From Gordionus sp. m RMFG-2023 (taxonomy: Eukaryota > Nematomorpha > Gordioida > Chordodea > Parachordodidae), in NCBI RefSeq assembly GCF_954871325.1, contig NC_088779.1, positions 10,046,846 to 10,110,845 on the forward strand: a stretch of 64,000 nucleotides of DNA, given 5' to 3'. Every line of letters begins with the position of its first letter. The first letter of the stretch is position 1. The notes under the pieces were generated by a model that saw only the letters and a program-made list of their open reading frames with translations, had not been told where the DNA came from and did not search any database. Shown here piece after piece: positions 26,560 to 38,142 of this stretch. Both the position numbers and the translations under genes were made by a program.

Positions 26560-28185
26560 TTGTGTTGTTAAAATAACTAGTTAAAAGTAACTATTTACCT
26601 GTAACTAGTTTTACATTTCTGCTAAAAAATAACTGTAACTAGATATATTTTAAAAATTGTAACTAGTTATATTTTTTGAAATGTAACTGAAAAGTAACTA
26701 GTTACGTCTAAAAATATGTATGTATAAATCTAAATAATATATTCAAATAATTAATTTTATTTTTAATATGTGAATTGATCATTTATTAAAAGAATATTAA
26801 AATTATAATTAAAATACTATAACTTTATAAAAAATATAATTAAAAGAAGAGAAATAAAAAAAAAATATATTTTAAGTTTGGTCGGTGGGGCTTAATGACC
26901 CATGTATAGATATACAGTTGGATCGACAAATTTATTGATATTCTTTGTCGTAGGCAGATCCCTACTTTTGAATCACCTGTGATTAAACGTAACCTTTGCC
27001 CTATCATTTTGAATAATTTTAGGGCTTGGGGTCCAAATAATCTACAGGTATCTGAGACGACCCGAACAAACAAAAGATTATTAAGGTGGCTATATTTATT
27101 TTTAGTATTTTCAGCTTTAGTGATGGAGATAACATTAAAAGGTCTGGCAAAAATATCTACACATGTTTAATCACAAGCTTGTGGTAAACCTTGGTTCCAA
27201 GGGACTAGCTTTGTGTTTAAAATTTTGTTTAAATGTCTGATTGTGTTTGCAAAGGATATGTCCAAATAGATTTTCTTTTCTTAAATTGTTACATTGCTGG
27301 GTTTTATAATTTTGTAACCAAATTCAAGTAATAAACCTATTTTTTAATATTATATTTCCTTACAAATTTAGGACAATTTTCGATATTTTTTGCCCTCAAG
27401 TTGCTGGCAATATTTATGCTCTAGAATTTCATAAGTTATAAATGTATTTTTTTAAATTTTACTAAATTAGAGCATAAAGGAAAGATAAAGATTTAGATTA
27501 TTTTGGAATTAAATAATTTTTGTATAAAATGCTAAATTAGTCATCATTACTTACTAATAAGAAAAGACAAAGACTATGAAAGAAAAACAAAATATTATAA
27601 TGCAGATATCAAATATCATTTCCTTCAACAAAAGATAAATCAAATAACCCTCATTCTATAGGCTAATTTAATTTTTTTGAAAATTGGGGAATTATCTAAG
27701 GTATTTTTGTCATGGTCCTCTTGTTCAAGATTATATTGCCTTCTAAAAAAATAGGTAAACTCTATGATCTAAAGTGTTTTCCAAAATTATACAATAGGAT
27801 GCATGCATATATAATTAAATAAAAAATAAATTATCTAATACCCTTCCCTTATTATTCTTATTATCACAATTTTCTTGGCAAAAAAACTCCAATATTATAC
27901 AGTTCTATTTGAATTAACATTAAAAAATATATATTTGCAATAAGTTTAAAATAAATATTTGCAACAACTGTATATATAAATATCATATTTGCAAATATAT
28001 GAGTGAAAAAATTATTAATTCTTAATACATAACCTGAAACCCATTTTTTAGATATAATAGACCATTTTAAAATTTATAAGAACCAGAAAGTAACTTATAA
28101 TGTAACTGTAAATAACTAGTTATTTTTACCAATGTAACTAGTAACTGTAACTATTTATGTTTCAAAAGTAAATTTAACAACACTA
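26560..28185. mobile_element. hAT-type non-autonomous element, 1.6 kb, containing a LINE relic
   Basis: The ends are TTGTGTTGTTAAA and, on the other strand, TAGTGTTGTTAAA. They are followed by TAACTAGTTA/GTAACT-rich inverted repeats of about 130 bp, a pattern typical of many animal hAT elements. The flanks GTAGGTAT (26,552-26,559) and GTAGGCAT (28,186-28,193) form an 8-bp target duplication with one mismatch, the hAT length. The interior shows no hAT transposase that I recognise; it holds the minus-strand LINE fragment. The terminal 13 bases are shared with the short palindromic family found throughout the window. Confidence 0.7.
26880..27320 (-). mobile_element. relic 3 of the same retrotransposon family, C-terminal part
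   Basis: Read on the minus strand from about 27,300 to 26,880: LFGHILCKHNQ (a knuckle-like H...C), LVPWNQGLPQACD (27,209 downward), TCVDIFARPFNVIS, KAENTKNKYSHLNNLLF, FGPQALKLFKMIGQRLRLIT and a GICLRQRISI end. The order matches the known C-terminal block VPWKRG.LVWDATCVDT..S.L, AE..K..KYS.L, GP.A...... LG.R, FLFQR.SI of this RT family. It is a 5'-truncated fragment, as is common for LINEs. It sits inside a hAT-type element (26,560-28,185), so it probably jumped into it. Confidence 0.68.
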
Positions 28186-28855
28186 GTAGGCATATATAAA
28201 ATTATAAATAGTAGTATTTGATAATACAAAAATGAAATAACTGACAAATTTAACATATATAATAAAACACGCATAAGAAATAACAAATTAAGTGACATTT
28301 ATATGTTTTTATTATATAAATAGCTAGTATGGCTAACGTTATGAGTAAATTTACTTTTTATTTTTTTATTATTCAGAAATTAACCACTATATGACCTATT
28401 AGATGCATCATAAATAAAAAACTAATCATTCATCCATTTGTTTTATTTACTTTACACTTGTCTATTCGACGTTCAAAGTTAAATTGCTATATAATGAATC
28501 ATACTGAGCAATTAACCAAGCAGAGTATGGAAGTTTTTAGCAACTCATACTCTCAAATAATAATAAAAAGAAAATCATAAAAAAGTTTTTTTTTCTGTAA
28601 TGTGTACCTGAAAGAAGCCGAGAAATAAGATCATAAAGAGGAAAATTTAAGGAGTAAAAATATATTATATACCCAGATAACTTGGATAAAATATTTATAT
28701 ATCGTCTGATATAAATTTATAAATTCCACTTTTATATTTATCCTTTACGTAGTAAATATTCCAAAGTCCCCCTCCATGGCATGCATTAATAATTTAATCT
28801 CAAAAGCTCTTAAAGGGGCCAGTATCTCAAATAAACTGGAGCTCAATCATTTATG

Positions 28856-29074
28856 ATAAGCAAAATAGAAGAACCCTTTGTTACTTGGGATCCACAAGCA
28901 AATATTTTTTCGGAACGATCCAACAGAAATGTCTTAGCTAGTTCGGCAGAAATTTTGAAAATACAAATATTCAGACGATAACTTTTTATCCTACTTGTCA
29001 TCAATACTCCTGGTGTTTTTAGTGAGGAGTTCCTTAAATTTATCACATTGTTAGGAAAAAAAATTAGGCCCAAA
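28856..29074 (+). other. unidentified coding-like stretch
   Basis: The + frame gives EEPFVTWDPQANIFSERSNR and NVLASSAEILKIQIFRR, a TAA, then INTPGVFSEEFLKFITLLGK. Base composition is more balanced than in the flanks (GGGATCCACAAGC, CGGAACGATCC). The minus strand is also open for 81 codons here, and neither frame matches a family that I know. Confidence 0.25.
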
Positions 29075-29971
29075 TAAGTTGCGATCATAATGAAGCCTTT
29101 TATTTTAAACAGCCATTACGATGGTTATTAGTCAAAGTAATTGTATTGCTATTCATGGTTCCATATCACAATGCAAGTAGACCGATTTCATAATTGTTTT
29201 TTTAAGTTAATTTTTTTCTTATTCAGTTGTTTTTTTTTAATTTTTATTTATATGAGCAATATTTTTATAATCGTTAAATTTTTTTTTATATGACTTTTAT
29301 TTAAATCCTTTTTTTAATAATAAACTCAATAGATACATGAAAAAAAATTTAGTGAAAAATGCATTGATGTATCCATATTCTCCTTATATAAATAATCTTC
29401 ATTTTTCAATCATCTAATCACACATTTTTTAAGTTGATGATTCGATTCTCTATCTTTTATTAAGGATGTTTTATAAACATTTTTTTTTTGAATTTCATTT
29501 TATTTATTTTAAATTTTCATTTTCAAATATTCAAAACGCCTTTAAAAAGAAAATATATTTAATATTATATAAATTAAAATATTTAAAAAAAAACTGTGGA
29601 GAGGGATTAAAAAATTACTTTTGTCAGGCATTAAAATTTATATTCATATTTTGCTTAGTGTGTAATAAAGTTGTATTTACATTTTGATTTTTATGCTTAA
29701 TTTTTGGCAATAATATAAAAATAAATTTACACTGTTTATCATGCCATATTGTTTTATCGGTGCTTTTAAATTTTTATCGGCACCCCAATGTCCTCATGCC
29801 GAATGTATAAAAATGCAAACGCGCCTCATCCGAATAATAAATCAGTGTACAAGTCTACATGAGAATATATATTTAATTTTGTTTTTTTAATTAAATAAAC
29901 AGCTGAAAGGGCGAAATGTAAACTAATATTATTGTTAATACATGTTCATAATATATATTCACTGTTATGAT

Positions 29972-30373
29972 CAGTGGCGTAGCTACGGGGGTGGTTTTCG
30001 GGTTCGGACCCCTCCCAGAGCAAAATTATTTTTTAGATTATACGTTCAAAAGACTTAAAAGTGATTTTATATCAATTATATTTTTCTGGTTTTGATGTTT
30101 GTGGAAGGATATTATATTACTATTGAAATTATTCTGGATATTATTATTATAAAGTTATTGAGAATAATCTACTAAATTATAATAATATATTATTGATGCA
30201 TTTAAAAAATATATTTATTATATATTATCGAAGATATAGTTATGATTTGTAAGATAAACCCGGCCGAAGGCCGGGCAAAAGGGCCGAAGGCCCGTTAAAT
30301 GGGGTCTGGGGGCGAAGCCCCCAGCTTTTATATGTATGGACCCCTCTAAGGAAAATTCCTAGCTACGCCACTG
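29972..30373. mobile_element. hAT-type MITE with CAGTGGCGTAGCTA ends, 402 bp
   Basis: It begins CAGTGGCGTAGCTACG and ends CGTAGCTA-complement...CGCCACTG, a widespread animal hAT terminus. It is flanked on both sides by a perfect 8-bp duplication, GTTATGAT (29,964-29,971 and 30,374-30,381), so the boundaries are exact. The interior includes G+C-rich self-complementary stretches (GGCCGAAGGCC, GGGGGCGAAGCCCCC) that stand out from the A+T-rich surroundings. There is no coding capacity. The intact ends and duplication suggest a comparatively recent insertion. Confidence 0.93.
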
Positions 30374-30508
30374 GTTATGATACTATTAAATAAAGATTTT
30401 CAAAAAATTGATACACGACTTGTGATAGGCTTGTATTAAATGTAAAAATTAAATAAAAAGGCAATAAGAAAGGTCACTATGGTTTATAACTTCTATCATG
30501 GTTCTGAC

Positions 30509-31056
30509 TAGTGTTGTAAAACGGTTAACTCAATACTTTCACTAAAAAATATTACGTAAGTCTTGAGATTTCATTAACATATACTTTTTGGCCTATCATA
30601 TTGACCATTTTTAAAAATCGTAATTACACTCGACATATAATAACTGTTTAAGATTTCTGCAATTTTTATTTTTTTAGAATATGATTTATTTTTTGGTAAA
30701 ATTCAGAGTTTGCATGAGTGATAATGATAGTAGCCATTTGCCTCCAATATAGATGGATAGAGAATAGAAAAGGAGTGAACTTGGGAATATAGTAATAAAT
30801 TAACACTATTTATAGAAGGACAAAATAATTGGTAAATGATTCTATGAAAATAAATCTAAAAATAACCTTTTACACACACATAATTTTAAAACATTTTACC
30901 TTTATATACGCTCGGGACTATTTTTATCTATTATTAACAACCAGTTAGTTATCAGCAGCCATTACAATCTAAGAGCAAAATATTTTGGCTCGTAATATTT
31001 TCTGTATAAACTATTGAGTAACCGTTTTTAAAATCAGCTTAAATCGAGCTATTTAT
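30509..31056. mobile_element. TAGTGTTGTTAAA-family MITE, copy 4, interrupted
   Basis: The left end TAGTGTTGTAAAACGGTTAACTCAATACTTTC and the centre AAGTCTTGAGATTTCATTAACATA are followed by about 370 bp of unrelated sequence. A right arm then follows, AAACTATTGAGTAACCGTTTTTAAAATCAGC (about 31,009-31,056). Either an insertion has split one copy or two partial copies lie close together. Confidence 0.5.
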
Positions 31057-31239
31057 CTCATGTACGTTTTTATGCTTATTAAAGAAGAAAATGTTTCATT
31101 GATAGAAGCTAATAGGTAGAGTTGCCAAAATATATAATAATTTTTATATAATATAATAGGGAAATAGTCAAAAATGTATTTGAAATTATACACCTATAAC
31201 ATTTTTTCGAATAATAACAACCATATTTAACCGTTAATA

Positions 31240-31625
31240 TCATAGTTTGCATTCAACTAGTAATGCATTATGGGATACTTTAGCATCCTCACAATAAAAA
31301 TCTACCAAATATTTAATTTTGAATTTTTCTCTATCAAGATTTGAAATAGATTCGGAGAATTTTGGCATGTATGTGAGTGCTTCTTGATTAATCAAGAATT
31401 CTTTAATTTGAGTATAAAAATATCCAAGAGGGAGATAAAGTGATTTATTTTTTAGTATACTTTAACTGATCCTATATCCATTTTGGTAAGTTTGAATCGC
31501 CTTGATGCTAGTCGAAGTCGAGGAAGACAAATATTAAATTCATTGAGCCCAGCTTTTGACTCAACAATGATATGAAATTCTTCATCTACATTTACCCTAA
31601 TTTCCCTATTTTCAATATAATGCTT
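31240..31625 (-). pseudogene. unidentified coding-like stretch in two frames
   Basis: On the minus strand about 47 codons are open (HYIENREIRVNVDEEFHIIV, ESKAGLNEFNICLPRLRLAS), ending in a stop near 31,470. After a +1 shift, about 65 more are open (LYLPLGYFYTQIKEFLINQE through LVDFYCEDAKVSHNALLVEC). Composition looks protein-like (charged and hydrophobic residues alternate, few K/N/I runs), unlike the random frames nearby. It abuts a TAGTGTTG-family element upstream. I do not recognise the family. Probably a dead gene or element fragment. Confidence 0.35.
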
Positions 31626-31636
31626 TTAGTGGGAAT

Positions 31637-31832
31637 TTTAAACGGCTTGATTTTGAGACGAATTTTAGAAACGGCTATCTCACTATTTTATCCAAAAAAA
31701 GCCTGAAGATCTTACTCATCGAAGGCACAAAGGTTTGGATATCTATTAGCGGAATCTCGATGCTTGGGCAATATTTTCTGACTAAAATATTGAGTTAGCC
31801 GTTTTTAAAAATCGTCTCAAATCGAGCATTTA
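31637..31832. mobile_element. TAGTGTTGTTAAA-family MITE, copy 5
   Basis: Arms AACGGCTTGATTTTGAGACG and CGTCTCAAATCGAGC enclose the family centre (AAGCCTGAAGATCTTACTCA..ATCTATTAGCGGAATCTCGATGCTTGGGC). The outermost bases are lost. It abuts the minus-strand coding-like stretch at 31,240-31,625. Confidence 0.65.
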
Positions 31833-31999
31833 TAAATCAAATCTATGTCATTTTTTAAAATATTTTACTTTAGTTTTGCAGTGAATCAAATAATTTGGTA
31901 AATAAATTTAACGTTGCCGAGGAAAATTTGAAATCGATATTAATTGATAGAATAAATTAGTAGTGTATTTATTTCTGGTATGAATATGTTAAATAATAA

Positions 32000-34900
32000 A
32001 TTAGAATATATCTATGCAACAAGAGGTAGAAATCAGTAAAATATTTTTGGAAAGTATATATAACCGATCTGAATTTTTTGGCTTTGGAGGGACCTTCCCC
32101 CACCCGCTGCCATCAAAAGTGTTTGAGTTAGAGATATTTACTCGGTGCTCTTTGACAAAAATATTCTACAAAAATGAAAGATGAAGATGTATCTTTGCAT
32201 AGTAAAGCCAACGATCCCTAGTAATTAGTTGTATACCGCAGCTGAAATCGAGAATATAGGCGTCGTAAAAGTAGATTTTTCAGGAATTAGCACTTATGAT
32301 TTTCTCTCATACAGACGCTGCCTTAAAGTTAGAATTAATATTATTATTATATTATATATAATATAATTTCATTTCCATATTTTTTTTAGTTCAATCAAAA
32401 TATGTTCAATTTTATTTACACATCTTATAGCAATTTGTTGAAGCAAATGATTATAGCTACCAAGCCTCCTATTTATGTAATATTTAAAAATTTATAAAAA
32501 ATTTTTTATTTAGTAGATTTATTATAGTTTATAATTTTGTCAAAAAATTTTAAGAGTGATTGTTATTTCTTTTCATTTTTTATTGTGCCTAAATTATTTG
32601 TCATATGAAAACCTTTTTAAGGCTTTTCAGTTATGATTAATTTTAAAATAGATTGGAAATATTTGACTTGATTAATGAACTTATAATAAACATATTCTTA
32701 ATGTACTACTCTCTATTTAATGCATATAGGTTATACATTCAAAAAATTAAGTAATTTTTATTAATTACATTATTTTCATTTTTTTAATGGATAATATTTG
32801 GTATTCATACAATTTGGTTGAAAGTTATTTGCATCTTTGAAGTAAATGATTTTTTTGTGATATATTGAGCCTAGTACTCTGACAAATTGTAAGAAGTAAT
32901 CTCAAAAGACTCCAAAAATATTGTTGACTGGGACAAATCAAATTTGGCTTATATCCACATATTAGGTTCTGTTAAACTGATACTAAAAATCTTTTATTAG
33001 ATCAAGCTGAAAATTTTTTACATACCAGGGAGGCCAAAGGTGGTAAGATTATTTCATTAGGTTTGTTCCTTCAACATAAATGATTTCGAATTTTGACTTT
33101 AGGCTGTTTCCTAAATATATTGGAAAAACCCTCAAATTTATAAATTTTCGCAAATTAATAAAATTATGAAACATATCCGGAATCTTCCATTAATTGTTTT
33201 TTAAAGCTTTGTAAAAATTGAAAGTAAAGAAAAACGAAAAAAAAACAAAACGAAAAAAAAAACAAAACGAAAATAAAATAAGAAAAATAACAATGCCAAC
33301 AAATACATTAGAAAATTATTTTGATATACATGTGTCTGGAAATAGCCTTTTATTAAAAATTAGTTATAATGATAATTAACATTAAAATTAACAAGTTTAA
33401 AATTTTTATTAAAAAAATCGACATATATCTAAAAAAAATATTTCTAAATAATAGATAATTTTTTATAATGAAATAGGGCAAATATTTTTATAAGGATTAT
33501 AGATCTACATATTTCTTAAGATATTCTCTGCCGGGATAGTCGTGATATTTTTTTCCCCTAAAGTGTTTTTAAAAAATTAGTTTTATCATCAAAGTTCACC
33601 AGAGTAGAATTGTCAAATGATAGAAATATACAATTTTCTAGGAAATAATTAGGCGGCAGGGATTGATGAATGGATATGCAGATTTAATTTAATGAATGAG
33701 TTTATACAAGTATAATTCAAAACTATGGGTTTTTCTTTTGTCCAGGAAGTGAGTTTTATTTTGTCTAAGGTATTGAATTCTTCAAATTAATATTAAGGGA
33801 AAGGAAACTCATTATGTATGAGAACATTTATTGCACGATCCAGCAAATGTGTATCTTTTAAATATTTGCAATATAATTGATAGTATCCTTTGCTATAGCT
33901 GTGGATCTTGAGCTACAGGTGGGTGAGATAATTATAATTGTGAATCGAATGCTAATTTATATCTGAAGTTTTTGGTGTGAGGGGATGGGGGGTGTATTTC
34001 AGGTTCTGACTATAAATACCGGCTAAATTTATCTTTTATTACCTCTATACATTTGTTTTGAAATAGGATATTGCATTAATTTTATCGATGGTGATCCAAA
34101 GAGGGTATAATTAATTATGCTGGTTGGGCTGTTATCTAAGGAATTTTAGTAATTCACATTTCTAAGTTTAGTGATAGTTGGTGATGTAGTAAAATTTAGG
34201 ATATTTAATTTTTTTATTTTATACTTTATATTATCTATTTTATATTTCTTAAGCTAGATATGGTCCTAAAGACTTATTTGGAAAATTTACAATTAAATTG
34301 ATTTATTAACATGGTCATTTTTTCTTATTTTTTATAATAGTAATTTGCTAATATTTTCAAGTTTTTTAAAAATAATTTACTATTGTCTTATTATTATTTC
34401 GATATCATAATAAAAATTTTTGTTCAGCATATGAAATCAGATGTCTATTTTGTTGATTATTTTAAAAATTAAAATTTAATAAGAATGTAACAATAATAAA
34501 AAATACAAAAATATTATAATATGTTGGTTGTTAGAATTCTAACCTTGCGTGTTTTAATTGGAAGGATACGGAAAATTAATTTTGTAATATCATTATGTAT
34601 TTTAAAATTATCATTATAAAAAATTGATACCCCTCATTTCACTTAATTACAATGTGCTAATAACAGTTTTCCTCAAAATACAGAGATTTTGATCTCTGAT
34701 ATCAGAAAAGAAGACTATAATTGCAATATTTTAAATTAGAAAAAATATTTGCTGCAGTTATTAATTTACGTGATTTTTTAAATTTTAAATATTATATGAA
34801 TGAAATACTAACCTTTCGTGTTTCTTAACTATCTAACAATTACTCTACTTATTTAAAATAATAAATAAATAAAATTTCGGTTGACACATTTATTAACATC

Positions 34901-35560
34901 CATTTTTAGATAATACAGTGGTAAAATCATATTCAAAGTCTTTTCGCGATTGTTTATTTTCTTCTATTATTTTTCTAACATATTTAATAATTTTAGCAAG
35001 CACACCTTATTTCCATAAATTGTATTATTATATTGATATAAATCTTAGTAAAATCCTGTTCCATGTAAATATTTTTATAAAGATATGTTTACTCTTTACC
35101 TGGAAGTGAAAACATTTAAATATAATATCCTAGCCATCTTTTTCTATGACGTAGGAGGACTTAAACAGGAACTGAAAAACAACAATAAACCAATGGAATA
35201 AACAATAATTTATTTATTATATAAAATTTTCATTGATCATATCACAAAAAAAGTAAGGAGGGGGCGTGCAATGGCTCGAGCACCCTGAAAAATTTGAATA
35301 GCCCCCTTTTTTTTAATGGCTCCTAAATATCCCAAAAATAAATTATTTTGATAGCCCCCTGGACAATTTATTTTATATTAAGTATTATATATAGATTTGA
35401 TTTTATTATAGCCGAGTTCAAAATTACTAATCAAATATATTATTCATTTTTAAATTTAATTACCATGCCTCTTTCTAAAAATATTTCCAAAGTCCAAACA
35501 AGTATAAGAAATTTCTTTTTAAAAGTAAGTAGACATATAGTTGTTAATCCCAGTGGCTCC
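32000..35560. other. stretch without recognised genes
   Basis: A+T-rich. Short G+C-richer patches near 32,080 (CTTCCCCCACCCGCTGCC), 33,980 and 35,265 may be worn element ends. The open frames at 34,918 and 35,348 are hydrophobic, low-complexity and probably chance. Confidence 0.5.
33215..33285. repeat. A-rich repeat with ACGAAA units
   Basis: Repeated AAAACGAAAAAAAAACAAAA units; simple low-complexity sequence. Confidence 0.8.
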
Positions 35561-35581
35561 TACAACGGGAAAGGGGAAAGA

Positions 35582-35727
35582 GGGGGGGGGGGTCGAAGCT
35601 ATTGCTTCTAAAAATTTGAGTGGGGGTACTTTTTAAAAAAAATTTAATTCTTTTATTGTTTTACTACATCCATCCATAACCAATTGATTTCTGGTTTATG
35701 TATGTAATAAGACCACCCCCCCCCCCC
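35582..35727. repeat. G11 and C12 tracts
   Basis: G11 at 35,582-35,592 and C12 at 35,716-35,727. Being complementary and 120 bp apart, they could pair as a hairpin. Confidence 0.8.
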
Positions 35728-36600
35728 ACTTATTATTTAATTTAATATGTATTGACGGAAATTTTGGTCGATGTTTAGTAAATTAGGTTGTTATCCGAGA
35801 TTTCTTGTCATAAATTATTTTTCCAATTTCAAAATATGCCCAAAAATATTAACCAAAATAATACAAATGCTTTAAAAATTTCTATCGCATAATATAAGAG
35901 ATGATAAATGGACAGACCACATTAGAAAAAGACATGGTGGGCTTAATTTTAATGATATAAATAAAAGCTTTGAAATAGTAGCTTTTATGTATATAACTCA
36001 AAATTGGACAAATAGCAAAGTAATTTTTTTATTAAATATTTAATTGTTTATACTTATCTTATAAAGGGAAATCGCAATTTAAGAAAAAAAAGTAAAAAGT
36101 GGGAATTCAAAGCTGTTGGTATAATAAATATTTTTATTAATTTAATTATTTTTTAAAAGTGTACTAATAATAAAGAAAATGTGTGAGAAGAATATATAGT
36201 AACTGACTCTGATAATATTCATGAAATTTAATAATGATATTATTATGCATGAATCATCACAGGCACATATGAGCCGATTATGGAAGGCTTTCGCACAATA
36301 AAAATTCCATATTCCAATTTATAATACCCCAGAAAGAATGTGTGGATAATATCCGTTCTATCATAAGAATAATAATAAGTTGTCTAGGTTATTAATATCT
36401 CGTAACCAAGCCTTCTAGGGGAACAGGCAACCATAAGGTAATATGATGGGCCTTATTAAACTCATTGCAGATTCTGAACTATACTCAAAATGTATATACC
36501 ACAAACTGAAGAAGGGAGAAAAAAATAAGGGATTAAAAACTAAATTATATTCAAATCTATTGTCATATAATAGTATAAATATTCTCATTAAACCATGAAA

Positions 36601-36759
36601 AATATGGTTATAAAAAAATTCAAAATGAGATTGAATTTAACAAGTGCTTTCAATGGCACATATGATGTTTCGATATCAGAAGCAATAGCTTTGATAGTAA
36701 GATATGTTGAAAATAGTGGGACGCCTAAGTCCGTTGAAAGACTGATAGACATTTTATAA
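36601..36759 (+). pseudogene. possible hAT transposase fragment (DUF4371-like)
   Basis: An open stretch of 52 codons gives NLTSAFNGTYDVSISEAIAL then IVRYVENSGTPKSVERLIDI. The pattern (S).D.(S).....L..I.RYV...G....ERL(I) resembles the block S.DSTPDIS..DQL..I.RYV....PVERFL of DUF4371/hAT transposases as I recall it. There are no recognisable neighbours on either side apart from some open sequence near 35,890. A weak match; it could be chance. Confidence 0.35.
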
Positions 36760-37004
36760 AAATTTTAAGAAGTTAATTTATATTTAATATTTTAGAAAAT
36801 TTTACTGCCACCATGAAAAGATTGCAGAAATCAAAGGCAGAAAATAAATGTTATAGACGTATATTACGTAAATTTATTGATATTTAAATTAAAAAAATAT
36901 AATGATCACATAATTCAAAATAGTTTCCTATATATATTGACAATTTAATTTAATGTAATTTATAATAAATTGATCTTTTTTTAAAAGTTAAAAATAAAAA
37001 ATTG

Positions 37005-37162
37005 AACATTAGTTTATTAAGTAAATTGATTTATAAAATATAAAATTTAATATTAGTTTATAAACAAATTGATTTAAAATATAAAAGTTGTTTTTATAAA
37101 ATTTAAAGTTTAATATTAGTTTATAAATAAATTGATTTTAAAATATAAAAGTTGTTTTTAAC
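37005..37162. repeat. A+T-rich tandem repeat
   Basis: TTAATATTAGTTTATAAA.AAATTGATTT and AAAATATAAAAGTTGTTTTTA recur two to three times with a period of about 55-65 bases, ending about 770 bp upstream of the ABCG1-like start codon. Confidence 0.7.
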
Positions 37163-37444
37163 AAAAACAAAAAGAAAGAAACTGATTTTTATTACATTTG
37201 AAATATTTTAAGTTAAGCCATAAATGGCTTAAGGATGTAAAAAAAAAACAAATTTTTTTTAAAGTTAATACTGTTTAACAATATTTATTTACTAATAAAA
37301 TATATACTGTATAAAAAAATCCTGCAGCACTTAAATGCATCAAGTTTACTGTAAAATGTTAATTTAAGATATAACAAAGGGCAGCACTGCCGTGCGACAG
37401 AACTTAATGTAAAAATCCCAGTGAGAAGGCTGGTTGTTTTTTAT

Positions 37445-37525
37445 AACCACCTCATTTAAGAGGACTTTGGAAGAATCCCTTTTTTTATATTCAGCCGCCT
37501 CATTTAATAGGACTTTGGAATATCT
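37445..37525. repeat. 47-bp tandem duplication upstream of ABCG1-like gene
   Basis: CCACCTCATTTAAGAGGACTTTGGAA and CCGCCTCATTTAATAGGACTTTGGAA are two units with a short spacer, within 500 bp of exon 1. A regulatory role is possible but not shown. Confidence 0.7.
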
Positions 37526-37875
37526 TTATTCATATTTTTTTTCTTACAGACTATATTTCAAAATAACAATTCACGACAGAATAACAAACAAATATAATGA
37601 TTTATTTATTTAAAAAAACTAATATAATGATAGTAATCATCGATTTTTCCTTTTTTTCATCTATATATATTATTTATTTTTTTAAAAAAAATAGAAATAA
37701 GAATTGATTAATAATAATGCCAATATTATTTTTTATTTATCAATGAAAACTAATAATGTTATTTATCTCGGATAAGTCACAATTTAAAAACATAATATAA
37801 TTATTTTAACAAACTTTATCAATTTAAAATCATACTTATGACATATATATTAATTAATTTTAGAATTAATTATAC

Positions 37876-37890
37876 ATGCACACCTTGTGA
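37876..37890 (+). promoter_or_regulatory. short upstream ORF before the ABCG1-like start
   Basis: ATG CAC ACC TTG TGA lies about 40 bases ahead of the chosen start codon and in another frame. If transcription starts upstream and the possible acceptor at 37906 is not used, this four-codon uORF could reduce initiation at 37932. Whether it is in the mRNA cannot be seen. Confidence 0.25.
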
Positions 37891-37931
37891 ATCTTGCCTT
37901 GCACAGCTGTGATATTTCTTTGTTAAAAACA

Positions 37932-38142
37932 ATGCCTAAATCGAAAGGCTTAGACGCTATAATGTTCTCAAGTATATCTAGAGAATCGGAAATACTTAAT
38001 AAGAACGGAACCACTAAATTTAATTTTACAAATAATTTACAAAACCAAAATTTTTCCCATATAGCCCCTGCTGACCAAATTGATGTTCAATTCAATAATC
38101 TAACATTGTCAATTAAAGAAGGCAATATATTTCGAAGAAGAG
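37932..38142 (+). CDS. ABCG1-like: ABCG1-like exon 1, N-terminal region
   Basis: Encodes residues 1-70 and the first base of G71. The start chosen is ATG 37932 (context AAAACAATGC, A at -3), the first in-frame ATG. A second in-frame ATG lies at residue 11 (37962). The stretch [15 protein letters not shown] near residues 48-62 matches the strand that opens the ABCG nucleotide-binding domain; before it the sequence is polar and not conserved, as usual for the family. The donor is AGAG|GTAATA after 38142. A CAG acceptor-like site at 37904-37906, preceded by CTTGCCTTG, could mean that the exon begins at 37907 with a 5' UTR intron upstream. Confidence 0.85.
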
